In this document: in pieces, positions 9,221-18,202 of the stretch | Layout: every line of letters begins with the position of its first letter | Numbering within the stretch: the first letter of the stretch is position 1 | Origin: Bacillota bacterium | GTDB lineage: Bacteria > Bacillota > Clostridia > Lachnospirales > Lachnospiraceae | Assembly: GCA_023418475.1 (NCBI GenBank) | Contig: JAEZZO010000070.1 | Location: forward strand, 15,340-79,339 | Direction of reading: 5' to 3' | DNA: 64,000 nucleotides | The notes under the pieces: generated by a model | The model's input: only the letters and a program-made list of their open reading frames with translations | What the model was told of the DNA's origin: nothing | The model's database searches: none | Position numbers and translations under genes: made by a program

Positions 9221-10298
9221 AGGCATATTGTTTGCGGCGGTTCTTATCATTACAGCCCTTGGATTTTGCGGGGGAAGACTTAAGGAGGCTTCCGATTTTC
9301 AAAATGAGTACACCTGTGTTAGTATTCGATTTAAAACAGAAGGAGTAACAATTGAGAAGCTTATAACTGCGCTTGAGACTGAAAAAAAAGCAGGGGAGCA
9401 AGAATTTTCAGGGGTAACAGCATGGAACTGGAACAATGAGGAAGAAGTAGAGAATCCGGATATTAACAGAAAAGTAAAGCTGCCGGTTCTGGCAGCAGCA
9501 GGTGATATGTCACTGACAGCACCAATGACTCTAAAATCCGGTAACTATGTTTATGCGGAAGATAAAGAGGGCTGTGTGATGGATTCGGTAACGGCATTTA
9601 CTCTTTATGGCACGGATGATGCTGTTGGCAATACTCTTATTTACCAAAATAGAAAATATTATGTAAGGGGGGTGGTAAAAACAGAAAGCCCACTGCTGTT
9701 AATTCAGGAAGCTAATACGTCGATTGGCTATGTAAATCTTGAATTTGATTGTCGTAATCGGGAACAGGCACAGACTATTGCAGAGAATTTTTTGCTTCAA
9801 AATAGCTTTCCTCAAGATTATGTAATCATAGATGGATATTTCTATGGCAAAACAATGTATTCTTTGTTCAATTTAATTATATGGATACTTTTTGTAATAA
9901 CTGGTTTATGGTTATTACAAATACTTTGGAAGAAGAGACAGGAATTGATACGGAAAAATTTTTACTTCGATCTGGTCTTAGGCATATTTTTAATGGTAGG
10001 CTTCGGGGTAATTCTGTACCAACTAACCGGAAATCCGTTTTATTTTCCCGAGAAACTGCTACCGACAAAGGTTTCTGATTTTGATTACTGGAACCGACAG
10101 TACCAATTGCTGCAAGAACAGCTCGAGCAGGCGCGTTATCTTCCACCGAATATGAAAGATATTCATCTGGAGAATGAGCTTATGAAACTGCCTCGAGATA
10201 TACTGATAATGCTTCTTATCTATCTGATATCGGTAAGCCAGATGAGGACAGCTCTAAAAGAGAAAATGAATAAAACAGTTATAGGAGGATGTAAGTGA
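9207..10298 (+). CDS. MacB/FtsX-like membrane protein without an ATPase domain
   Basis: A 363-residue membrane protein with an N-terminal membrane segment (about 6-24), an extracellular domain (about 30-215) and three further membrane segments (about 218-240, 252-272, 330-350). The extracellular domain contains T-L-Y-G-T-D-D-A-V-G-N-T-L-I, followed by Y-Y-V-R-G-V-V. That resembles the lF-G-x-x-d-p-v-G-k-x-i and V-V-G-V pattern of MacB periplasmic core domains. The 1+3 topology fits MacB/FtsX permeases. The start overlaps the adaptor gene by 14 bp, implying translational coupling. No ATPase is encoded nearby, so the complex would need one from elsewhere. The family assignment rests on a short motif and topology. 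Confidence 0.6.
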   Translation: MKRNRGILFAAVLIITALGFCGGRLKEASDFQNEYTCVSIRFKTEGVTIEKLITALETEKKAGEQEFSGVTAWNWNNEEEVENPDINRKVKLPVLAAAGDMSLTAPMTLKSGNYVYAEDKEGCVMDSVTAFTLYGTDDAVGNTLIYQNRKYYVRGVVKTESPLLLIQEANTSIGYVNLEFDCRNREQAQTIAENFLLQNSFPQDYVIIDGYFYGKTMYSLFNLIIWILFVITGLWLLQILWKKRQELIRKNFYFDLVLGIFLMVGFGVILYQLTGNPFYFPEKLLPTKVSDFDYWNRQYQLLQEQLEQARYLPPNMKDIHLENELMKLPRDILIMLLIYLISVSQMRTALKEKMNKTVIGGCK

Positions 10299-10388
10299 GG
10301 CAGAATGTCCACGGATAGATTATCAAATCATTGTAAGTAAAATACACAAGTTAAGCATGCGTAATATGCAGTGCAGAAATGGAGAAAA

Positions 10389-10955
10389 ATGAAAAAGAAA
10401 TATTTAAAAAATTTAATGGTTATTATTGTAGTTGTTTTAATCGTGTTATCTGCAAGGACCGATTCTGTATTAGCCGCTGCGAAGATAGCTGCAAGTAATG
10501 TGGCAGCAGCAGGGGAAAATTCGTTGGTATTAATATCCCAAGAGGGATCAGAGTCAACAGAATATCCAACAAGGAAAGAAATTAAGAAAATGCTTGGTTA
10601 TGATGCCAAAACAGTTGAAAAATTTAAAAATGGATTTATATTTGATCAATGTATAATAACTACGGTGGAGACCTACAAGGGCAAGGAAAAGGATGGAAGC
10701 TATAAGCAATTAATGCTTACATACGAGAAGGATAAGAGTAAAATACAGTTATTTATTTGCAAAAAGCCCGCTAATGAAAAGGAGGAGGAAGGAACCGCAT
10801 TAACCTATAAAAAGATTGAATTAAGGTATGTAGAAGAATACCATACTTTATTATGGAAGGATAATGACGTGAATTATAGTATCCTGGCAGAAGACAAGAA
10901 ATTAACAAAAGATACTCTAATGAAAATGGCAAAGGAGATCATTAAGAAAAAATAA
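10389..10955 (+). CDS. Small secreted or membrane-anchored protein, DUF4367-like
   Basis: The 188-residue product has a basic start, a hydrophobic segment (about 8-26) and a V-L-A-A-A possible signal peptidase site. The C-terminal part carries a pattern seen in DUF4367-type domains: a Y-x-x-(D/E) strand, then L-L-W-K-D-N-D-V-N-Y-S-I-L and a final amphipathic helix. The ATG at 10389, preceded by GGAG, is preferred to an in-frame GTG at 10371 that lacks a ribosome-binding site. It is the last gene before a strong terminator and probably belongs to the same transcript as the adaptor and MacB-like genes. The function is unknown. Confidence 0.65.
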   Translation: MKKKYLKNLMVIIVVVLIVLSARTDSVLAAAKIAASNVAAAGENSLVLISQEGSESTEYPTRKEIKKMLGYDAKTVEKFKNGFIFDQCIITTVETYKGKEKDGSYKQLMLTYEKDKSKIQLFICKKPANEKEEEGTALTYKKIELRYVEEYHTLLWKDNDVNYSILAEDKKLTKDTLMKMAKEIIKKK

Positions 10956-10976
10956 AAGAAGAAGTTGATGGAATAG

Positions 10977-11028
10977 AAAAGGAACATTTGTAAAAAGTGA
11001 AGTATACTTTGGAACAAATGTTCCTTTT
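10977..11028 (+). terminator. Rho-independent terminator of the importer/adaptor operon
   Basis: Perfect 15-bp inverted repeat, AAAAGGAACATTTGT with its complement, followed by a run of T, 21 bp after the stop of the 10389 gene. It ends the first operon. Confidence 0.85.
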
Positions 11029-11040
11029 TTCTGCACGAAA

Positions 11041-11141
11041 TAAGATTCGTAGTCAAAAGCCTGATCCAGGTTATGCAGATGAATAGGAGTGCACTCATTT
11101 CATCCGGCAAATCATTTTTAGGCTTTTGACTACGAATCTTA
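11041..11141. repeat. Hairpin element with perfect 22-bp inverted ends (repeat family 3, copy 1)
   Basis: Arms at 11041-11062 and 11120-11141 are perfect reverse complements of 22 bp around a 57-bp centre. The segment from 11058 to about 11121 is related to 63368-63437 (shared C-A-G-G-T-T-A-T-G and C-A-T-C-C-G-G-C-A-A-A-T blocks). The arm sequence AGGCTTTTGACT recurs alone at 26485. It is non-coding and probably a mobile or amplified intergenic palindrome. It lies in the 375-bp gap before the first sulfatase, whose remaining AT-rich bases (11142-11315) probably hold the sulfatase promoter. Confidence 0.7.
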
Positions 11142-11330
11142 AATAAATAATTAATACATATTTCTCTATTTAGCAAAAATCATGACGGAAAATCGATATT
11201 ATTATTGTGGGTTATACATTAAGATTGTAATCATATAAATACATTTTTGTTGATTTATACAATATCCGAATTAGACAGTCACATAACGAAATCAATCGCA
11301 CCCAATGTGAACATGAAAGGAAGAGATAAG

Positions 11331-12833
11331 ATGAAACAAATGAAACAACCAGATATTCTGATTTTTCTTAGTGACCAGCATAACGGACAAGTAATGGGAT
11401 GTGTTGGTCATCCGGTGGTACAAACGCCAAATATGGATGCATTGGCTGCGGAGGGTACAATATTTGAACAGGCATATACACCCTGCCCTTTGTGTGTTCC
11501 TGCCCGAATGTCATTCCTTACGGGATGTATGCCTGCGAAAACCGGTGTCTATACGAATCATGGTTCCATCCATCCGGAAATGCCTACCTTTCTTCATAGT
11601 TTAAATCTGGCAGGTTACGATACGATATTATGCGGAAGAATGCATTTTGAAGGTTCTGATCAGCGTCATGGTTTCACCAAACGTATTGCCGGGGATATCA
11701 CACCCACAGCAATCGGTGCCGTAAAGGATCATAGGGAGGAGATGGGAGCCGTCGCTCCTACTATGACAGAAGCCGGTTGTATTCATGTCATTGGTGGAGG
11801 TAATTCCATGACACTGGAATATGATCGATACATTGTACAATCTGCACTGGAGTATCTTTCTGTGCCACGTGAAAAACCACAGTGTATTGTTGTCGGCACA
11901 TACGCTCCGCATTTTCCTTATGTGGCGCCAGAAGAATTATATGAAAAGTATTTGCCGCTTACACAAATGCCGCCTACGCTTGCTGTTCCCGTGCCGACTC
12001 CGGAAAGTAAGCGCATGCGTGATACAAATCCTGAAATCGTAAGAGGAGTACAGGCTGCTTACTGGGGGATGATTACATTTGAGGATGAATGTCTGGGTAA
12101 GATAAGAGCGGCCTGGAAGCAATATCTTGCAGTCAATAACCGGAACGGTGTATTTATATATACCTCTGATCATGGAGATCATGCAGGGGATCGGGGATTT
12201 TATGGTAAGCAATCACTATTTGAAGCGGCAATACGTATTCCTATGATTGTGGAAGGAAGCGGCATTAAGATAGGACAGCGTATTAAGTCACCTGTCAGTC
12301 TACTGGATATTTCACCAACACTCTGTGAACTTGCAGGTGCTGCAGCTTTACCGGCTCAGGATGGCATCAGCCTTGTAGAAGAATTAAAACAGGGCATGGA
12401 GCATCCGGAGCGTCAGGTAATTGCAGAATGGATCAATCTGCCATATGCGAAAGGGACGGATTATGGTCGTATGATTCGCCAGGGAAAATGGAAATTAATA
12501 TCATATGCCAAATATCCTAAGGAGGAGCAGCTGACATTGCCGGAGAAGGATCCCTGGGAACTGCATAATAACCTGAAAGAATATCCGCAAATTGCAGATA
12601 ATCTTCGCCATGCGGCTTATGAGGGAGTAAATGCAGAGCATATTGTGAAAAATAAAAATCTGCGAGAAGATCATTATGCTGTAATAGAACAGTTTAATAA
12701 GCAAAATGGGATGGAAAATCTGGAAATGTGGTCGGTGAATGCTGCTGCAAGGAAATTACCCGATCATTATTTAAGTACAATGAATCCAATGCCTCCCAGA
12801 TTTCAGAAATACTGGGATATGCGGAAACAGTAA
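11331..12833 (+). CDS. Cys-type sulfatase (cytoplasmic)
   Basis: Sulfatase of 500 residues that would hydrolyse a sulfate ester on an imported substrate. The N-terminal F-L-S-D-Q-H supplies metal ligands. The formylglycine motif is C-V-P-A-R with Cys55 as the residue to be oxidised. T-S-D-H-G-D-H-A-G-D-R-G carries the second metal cluster. No signal peptide is present, so it should act inside the cell. The ATG at 11331 follows AAAGGAAGAG; an in-frame start at 11247 lacks a ribosome-binding site. It is a close paralog of the 28077 sulfatase, sharing C-I-V-V-G-T-Y-(A/G)-P-H-F-P-Y-V-A-P. The maturase at 30558 is the likely activator. The substrate is unknown. Confidence 0.92.
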   Translation: MKQMKQPDILIFLSDQHNGQVMGCVGHPVVQTPNMDALAAEGTIFEQAYTPCPLCVPARMSFLTGCMPAKTGVYTNHGSIHPEMPTFLHSLNLAGYDTILCGRMHFEGSDQRHGFTKRIAGDITPTAIGAVKDHREEMGAVAPTMTEAGCIHVIGGGNSMTLEYDRYIVQSALEYLSVPREKPQCIVVGTYAPHFPYVAPEELYEKYLPLTQMPPTLAVPVPTPESKRMRDTNPEIVRGVQAAYWGMITFEDECLGKIRAAWKQYLAVNNRNGVFIYTSDHGDHAGDRGFYGKQSLFEAAIRIPMIVEGSGIKIGQRIKSPVSLLDISPTLCELAGAAALPAQDGISLVEELKQGMEHPERQVIAEWINLPYAKGTDYGRMIRQGKWKLISYAKYPKEEQLTLPEKDPWELHNNLKEYPQIADNLRHAAYEGVNAEHIVKNKNLREDHYAVIEQFNKQNGMENLEMWSVNAAARKLPDHYLSTMNPMPPRFQKYWDMRKQ

Positions 12834-13000
12834 ATTAAGCTATAATAACAGATCATTGCATATCCTGAAAGTGTTGCAACTGTGCACGCGATTAAATTAA
12901 CAATATTGTCTTTCGAAAACTTCGAAAAGAATGAATAGTAATAGTAAATATCAATGTTTTGGCGTATCGGTCTGTAAATGTGGATGCTGGTGCAAAAAAA

Positions 13001-13009
13001 TGATATACT
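13001..13009 (+). promoter_or_regulatory. Possible extended -10 element for the sensor-regulator genes
   Basis: TGATATACT fits an extended -10 (TGn-TATACT) about 78 bp before the kinase start. No good -35 lies 17 bp upstream. The 253-bp gap 12834-13086 otherwise shows no clear element. Confidence 0.35.
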
Positions 13010-13086
13010 CTGTAGATAGACGCGCTAGGTTTCAAGTATCAGTAAAATTGTATACGGTTAAACATACATCCAACGGAGGATCTAAG

Positions 13087-14814
13087 ATGCGAATAACAAG
13101 AACCAAATCGATGAGCAAAGCTATTCTTACTTTTTTTGGTACATTTATGATAGCTCTTGTGGTTTCGATCATTATATTTACGATACAGATAGCGGGACAG
13201 GTGAATGAACAGGTCACACAGAATACTGCATCCATGCTGCATATGATTAGAGTAAATCTTATAGATATATTAGAAAAAGCAGAAGATTATATTACAGACC
13301 TTTCTCTGATAGATCCTAATTTTCAAAATCTTGGGAGTAAGGAGGATATGTCCAGAACCTATGCGATGGGGGAAAAAATAGATCACTATGCGAATCCGAT
13401 ACTGGATTCTAACTCATATCTTTCCTGTATCTTTGTATATAGTAAAACCACAGAAATTTCTCATGATGTCTATGGAATTCTGGCGGGAAAGAACGGGGCG
13501 GAACGACTGAAACTAAAAAAAGGAATCAAAAGGGAGATTCTTGAATTACTTCAGAAAGATAACATCAATTTGAAGGATTGGTTTGTAATGCCGGTAGATA
13601 AGAAAAACTTTTTTTGCCGTATCACACGTTGGCAAAGCGTATATATGATTTGTTGCATTGATTTGGAACAAATGGCGGATAGTATCGAAGCTCAATATGA
13701 TTTACCAGGAAAGATTATTATTAGTAAAGAAGGAAAAGCATTAATACCAATACCGGATAAGCGTTTAAAAAATTATCAATGGACTGGTGTTGCGGGAAGC
13801 TATAAAATTGTAAAAGGAATGCAGCCGCTGCTCATTGTGGAGGAATCGATTGGAAGCATTCATGTTGCCTGTATCATTCCGATCATGGATTTTCGCCGGC
13901 ATATGAGCACAATGCAAATGCTTCTGATGCTATTACTGGCAGTTTTACTTCTTACATTTATAGCAGGTTACTATTATCTTAGAAGGCATCTGGTAGCTCC
14001 TATGAATGAAATTGTAAAGGTCATGGGGCGTATAGGAGCAGGAGACATGGGCGCCAGGGCAAGTGAAGATTACCGAGGCAGTGAATTTCAAATGTTAAGT
14101 ACGTCTTTCAATTCAATGATTTCCTCTATCAAAGAATTACAGATAGAGGTTTACGAAAAACAACTGGAGAATGAAAAAGTTCAATTAACAGCTTTAAAGC
14201 TGCAGATACGTCCACATTTTTATCTGAATTGTCTGAAGAGTATTTACGCATTGGCTGCTATCGGTAGAAACAAGGAAGTGCAGGATAAGGTATTATATTT
14301 AAGTAATCATTTGAGATATGTGTTTACAGAGATGGAGGATGCGGTATCCCTGCAGCAGGAACTAAACTTATGCAGAAATTATGTGGGTTTAATTAATGCA
14401 GATATTAATGAAAGAATAGAATACCGTGAAGATATCAATCCTGAACTTCGAAAGTTTCAGATTCCACCGGTAACCTTACTGACTCTTGTTGAGAATTCTT
14501 TAAAGCATGGAGAAACCGGCTATAGTAGCTCCAAATTAGAGATATTTATTTCAGCACATATTCTGCCAAGTGAGGAAGGCAGATTGATTAATATCGTAGT
14601 TAAGGATAATGGAACCGGATTTTCGGAAGATACGCTGACGCAAATGGAGTATTTGGGTCAGGAGCATGTGGGACTAAATAATTTTCAGAGAAGAATGCTG
14701 TTGTTCTATAAGAATAATTGTAGTATTGCATTTTCAAATAATAAAGGAGCACAGGTTGATATTTTTATATTGAGTTCGAAGGAGAATATAGATGAAACTT
14801 CTGATCGTAGATGA
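13087..14814 (+). CDS. YesM-type sensor histidine kinase
   Basis: Membrane sensor kinase of 575 residues. Membrane segments at about 11-35 and 277-297 flank an extracellular sensor domain. A HAMP region follows (about 300-350), then a His_kinase domain with Q-I-R-P-H-F-Y-L-N around the phospho-acceptor His377. The ATPase domain shows an N-box V-E-N-S-L-K-H-G and a G-box K-D-N-G-T-G-F. The usual YesM motif N-P-H-F-L-Y-N is slightly altered here. The ATG at 13087 has GGAGGA at the right distance; an earlier in-frame ATG at 12931 does not. It overlaps the response regulator by 23 bp. It lies inside the sulfatase/importer locus and probably senses an extracellular glycan product. Confidence 0.92.
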   Translation: MRITRTKSMSKAILTFFGTFMIALVVSIIIFTIQIAGQVNEQVTQNTASMLHMIRVNLIDILEKAEDYITDLSLIDPNFQNLGSKEDMSRTYAMGEKIDHYANPILDSNSYLSCIFVYSKTTEISHDVYGILAGKNGAERLKLKKGIKREILELLQKDNINLKDWFVMPVDKKNFFCRITRWQSVYMICCIDLEQMADSIEAQYDLPGKIIISKEGKALIPIPDKRLKNYQWTGVAGSYKIVKGMQPLLIVEESIGSIHVACIIPIMDFRRHMSTMQMLLMLLLAVLLLTFIAGYYYLRRHLVAPMNEIVKVMGRIGAGDMGARASEDYRGSEFQMLSTSFNSMISSIKELQIEVYEKQLENEKVQLTALKLQIRPHFYLNCLKSIYALAAIGRNKEVQDKVLYLSNHLRYVFTEMEDAVSLQQELNLCRNYVGLINADINERIEYREDINPELRKFQIPPVTLLTLVENSLKHGETGYSSSKLEIFISAHILPSEEGRLINIVVKDNGTGFSEDTLTQMEYLGQEHVGLNNFQRRMLLFYKNNCSIAFSNNKGAQVDIFILSSKENIDETSDRR

Positions 14815-16354
14815 TATTCCCAGTGTTGTAGAAGGAATGCGGGTAGGAATTCAATGGGCTAATTTGGGCTTTACTAAGGTGTTTACTGCATATAATGCCC
14901 TGGAAGCTAGGAGTGTATTAAATCAAACTGCGGTTGATGTTATGCTATGTGATATTCAGATGCCGGTTGAGACGGGATTGGAATTATTTCACTGGACACA
15001 AGAGCAGGGCATGAAAATCCGTACTATTTTTCTCACTTCCCATGCGGAATTTGATTATGTTCGCCAGGTTCTCAAGATGGGAGGCTTTGATTATATTGTA
15101 CAGCCTGCTGATTATGCAGATATTTATAGTTCTGTGGAGCGAGCCGTAAAAGATATTGAAAAAAGTAAAAAACGTGAGAAAATTGAAGAAATCGGAAAGA
15201 TATTTACCAGACAGGAGGATGCACTGGCAGCTCATTGCGTTCGTAACTTATTGTTAAATAATCCGAATTGGGATAATTATAATATACTTAAGGAACGAGG
15301 TCTGCTGCCTGATCAAGAGAAGGAAGTATATTTGCTCCTATTACAAATCCAGCATTGGGATAATGGAGTTACCTGGGAAGACGGTTTGCTTCATATGGCA
15401 TTGCTTAATATTCTAAGAGAATTGATGGTTGTCTATACCTCAATTGTGGCAGTGGCGAATATGGAGCCGGGTATCTATGCTATTTCTCTGCCTCTGACTG
15501 GCTTACCAATAGAATTATTAGAGAGTCAGTTATACTATTTCACAGGTGTATGCCGTGAATTTTTTGAATGCACAGTAGCAGTCTATATTAGCAGTGTACC
15601 TTCCGTGAAGGATATGAGTAATACCTGGAACCAGCTTGAAGAAGTATGCAGTGAAAATATTGTACAGCGGCCAGGTATTTTTCAACTGGATAAATTGAAG
15701 CATCGGCATAACTATATCTACCGTATGCCGGAAATCTCACAGTGGGCTTCCTTACTTCGGAATGGATACACGAAGGCGATGGATGAAAGTGCCTGTACAC
15801 TGCTGGATCGAATGGTAGAGGAAGGAAAAATGAATGCCAAGACTCTCATGATGTTTCAATTGGACTTAATGGAGATGTTTAGTTCTGTTAATTCAGAAGA
15901 TAACAGCTATATGTTGGAGATTATGAAATCACCTGAAAAGCTGCAAAGCTTTCATAATAGTACGAAGTCGATTGAACATATGAAACAGTTTATTCATATG
16001 GTTGCATCAAGTGTTAAGGAATCAGAAGACGAGTCCTCCCCCAAGGTGCTGGTTGAAAGAATTACACAATATATTAATGAGCATCTGGATGAAGAATTGA
16101 TGAGAGAGGCTATCGCTAAGTGGGTGAACCTAAGTCCGGACTATATGACGAAGCTGTTTAAAAACGAAACAGGAATTACCATCAAGGAATATATCATTCA
16201 GCAGAAGATGCAAATGGCAAGAAAATTACTACAAACGACCAAGCTTCCGGTCAGCTTTATCGCTTCTAAGGTGGGTTTTTGTAACTTTTCCCATTTTTCA
16301 TATACCTATAAAAAGGTTATGGGAATAACCCCGCAGAATGAAAGAAGAATATAG
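14792..16354 (+). CDS. YesN-type response regulator with AraC DNA-binding domain
   Basis: A 520-residue regulator. The receiver domain (1-125) has acidic residues V-D-D at 6-8 and phospho-acceptor Asp54 in M-L-C-D-I-Q-M-P. A long middle region of unclear fold follows. The C-terminal two-helix-turn-helix AraC domain (about 415-520) includes F-C-N-F-S-H-F-S-Y-T-Y-K-K and G-I-T-P. It starts within the kinase gene, so the two are translated together. By position it should activate the nearby sulfatase and Rbs-type transporter genes in response to the kinase. Confidence 0.92.
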   Translation: MKLLIVDDIPSVVEGMRVGIQWANLGFTKVFTAYNALEARSVLNQTAVDVMLCDIQMPVETGLELFHWTQEQGMKIRTIFLTSHAEFDYVRQVLKMGGFDYIVQPADYADIYSSVERAVKDIEKSKKREKIEEIGKIFTRQEDALAAHCVRNLLLNNPNWDNYNILKERGLLPDQEKEVYLLLLQIQHWDNGVTWEDGLLHMALLNILRELMVVYTSIVAVANMEPGIYAISLPLTGLPIELLESQLYYFTGVCREFFECTVAVYISSVPSVKDMSNTWNQLEEVCSENIVQRPGIFQLDKLKHRHNYIYRMPEISQWASLLRNGYTKAMDESACTLLDRMVEEGKMNAKTLMMFQLDLMEMFSSVNSEDNSYMLEIMKSPEKLQSFHNSTKSIEHMKQFIHMVASSVKESEDESSPKVLVERITQYINEHLDEELMREAIAKWVNLSPDYMTKLFKNETGITIKEYIIQQKMQMARKLLQTTKLPVSFIASKVGFCNFSHFSYTYKKVMGITPQNERRI

Positions 16355-16459
16355 TAGAACTAAATTGTAAAATAAAATGTTATACAAAACAAGAAAAAGG
16401 ATATGATTAATAAGTTTGTTTTAGAATGAAGAGACTGCTGTAAAGCATTCATTGAGAAC

Positions 16460-16497
16460 AAAAGCATGGGTATATTGCATTTCATCCATGCTTTTTT
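16460..16497 (+). terminator. Rho-independent terminator after the kinase/regulator pair
   Basis: AAAAGCATGG and CCATGCTTTT arms followed by a T-run, about 105 bp after the regulator stop. The rest of the 315-bp gap (to 16669) presumably carries the promoter of the next sulfatase; a TATAAT occurs at 16622-16627, without a good -35 at 17 bp. Confidence 0.75.
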
Positions 16498-16669
16498 CTA
16501 TCGTGAGTTTTGTGGCAGCCTTTTTTTGTTATAAGGAGAAAAACAAACGTACTAAGCTTCTTTAGACGTATTTTCGACAGACCAAAACGGATAGTTGGTA
16601 GTCTGATACGAAAGGATTTTCTATAATAGATTTAGAATTAAGAGTCTTACAAAAATGAGGAGGTCTAAA

Positions 16670-18187
16670 ATGAAACTTTTATATATTGATATTGATACAT
16701 TACGTCCGGATCATTTAGGCTGCTATGGATATAAAAGAAGTACATCACCTAACATAGACGCAGTCGCAGCAGAGGGTGTTCGCTTTACGGATTATTACTG
16801 TTCTGATGCTCCCTGTCTGCCAAGCCGCTCTGCTATGATGACGGGACGTTTCGGAATTCATACAGGTTGCGTAGGTCACGGCGGCTGGAATGCGGAAATG
16901 TGTCAGGAAGGCCATGAGAGAGGAATGGCAGATTTTAACGGACGCTATAATCTGCCCGCAGTAATGCGCCGGGCAGGGATGAAGACAGCCAGTATTTCTT
17001 CTTTTGCGGATCGTCATGGGGCATGGTGGTTTAATGGAGGCTTTGATGAATGCTACAACATCGGAAAGCGTGGATTGGAACCGGCAGATGATGTTATTCC
17101 AGTTGCGATGGATTGGCTGGAGCGAAAAAAGAATACAGAGGACTGGTTTCTTCATGTGCACCTGTGGGATCCTCATATTCCATATCGGACTCCTTCTGAA
17201 TTTGGAAAACCCTTTCAAAAGGAACCTTTGTGCGATGTATGGATGACGGAAGCAATTCTTGCCGATCATCGTAGATTCAAAGTAGGGGCACATAGCGCCT
17301 GTGAAGTGAACGGATATGTGAATGCGCCAGATGAACAGCATCCGCGTCAGATTATTGATGTTACTGATATAGACACCTTTAAAGCACTAGTGGATGAATA
17401 TGATACAGGTATAAAATATGCGGATATGCAGCTTGGGAAGGTGTTCCAACTCCTGAAAGACCAGGGTATCTATGAGGATACAGCTATTATTATCAGTTCC
17501 GATCACGGCGAGGATTTGGGAGAAATGGGAGCTTATTGTGAACATGGAGAAGCAGATTATATAACGACTCATATTCCGCTGATTATAAAATGGCCAGGTT
17601 GTATTAAAGGAGCTGAGTCTAAGGGATTTCACTATAATGTGGATCTACTGCCGACATTAATGGAACTGATTGGTAATATTGCTCCCTTTACCTGTAACCG
17701 GGTAGTAGGGAAACCAAATCCTGTTTGTTATGACGGAATAAGCTTTGCAGACTGTGTACGTACCGGAAATGACGGAGGCAGAGAGTATCTGGTCGTTAGC
17801 CAGATGGTTCATGTTTGTCAGAGAAGTGTAAGATTTGGAGACTGGATCTATATCCGCACCTATCATGACGGATATCATCTGACAGAGCCTGAAGAATTAT
17901 TTAATATCAAAGAGGATCCCCATGAGATCAATAATCTGGCCAAGGATTACCAGGAGGTATGCTGGCATGCGGCGTGGATGCTGGAGCAATGGGTTTCTGA
18001 GAATATGCTGAACAATATATATAATAACCATATTGATCCCCTATGGTCAGTTATCGCAGATGGTGGTCCTTTTCATTGCAGAGGCTATTTAGAAAAGTAC
18101 TGTGAGAGGCTTGATCAGACAGGACGTGGAGATAGTGCCAAGAAGTTACGAATGCGCCATCCGGAAGAACTGAAGGAAAGTTATTAA
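16670..18187 (+). CDS. Cys-type sulfatase (cytoplasmic)
   Basis: Sulfatase of 505 residues. Metal-binding D-I-D-T-L-R-P-D-H lies at the N-terminus, the formylglycine motif is C-L-P-S-R with Cys49, and the later metal site is S-S-D-H-G-E-D-L-G. L-Y-I-D-I-D-T-L-R-P-D-H resembles the start of N-sulfoglucosamine-type sulfatases, but subfamily assignment needs an alignment. No signal peptide. The ATG at 16670 follows AGGAGG, so the in-frame ATG at 16655 is rejected. The next sulfatase begins 16 bp downstream, so they form one operon. Confidence 0.92.
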   Translation: MKLLYIDIDTLRPDHLGCYGYKRSTSPNIDAVAAEGVRFTDYYCSDAPCLPSRSAMMTGRFGIHTGCVGHGGWNAEMCQEGHERGMADFNGRYNLPAVMRRAGMKTASISSFADRHGAWWFNGGFDECYNIGKRGLEPADDVIPVAMDWLERKKNTEDWFLHVHLWDPHIPYRTPSEFGKPFQKEPLCDVWMTEAILADHRRFKVGAHSACEVNGYVNAPDEQHPRQIIDVTDIDTFKALVDEYDTGIKYADMQLGKVFQLLKDQGIYEDTAIIISSDHGEDLGEMGAYCEHGEADYITTHIPLIIKWPGCIKGAESKGFHYNVDLLPTLMELIGNIAPFTCNRVVGKPNPVCYDGISFADCVRTGNDGGREYLVVSQMVHVCQRSVRFGDWIYIRTYHDGYHLTEPEELFNIKEDPHEINNLAKDYQEVCWHAAWMLEQWVSENMLNNIYNNHIDPLWSVIADGGPFHCRGYLEKYCERLDQTGRGDSAKKLRMRHPEELKESY

Positions 18188-18202
18188 TAGAGGAGGATAA
18201 TG

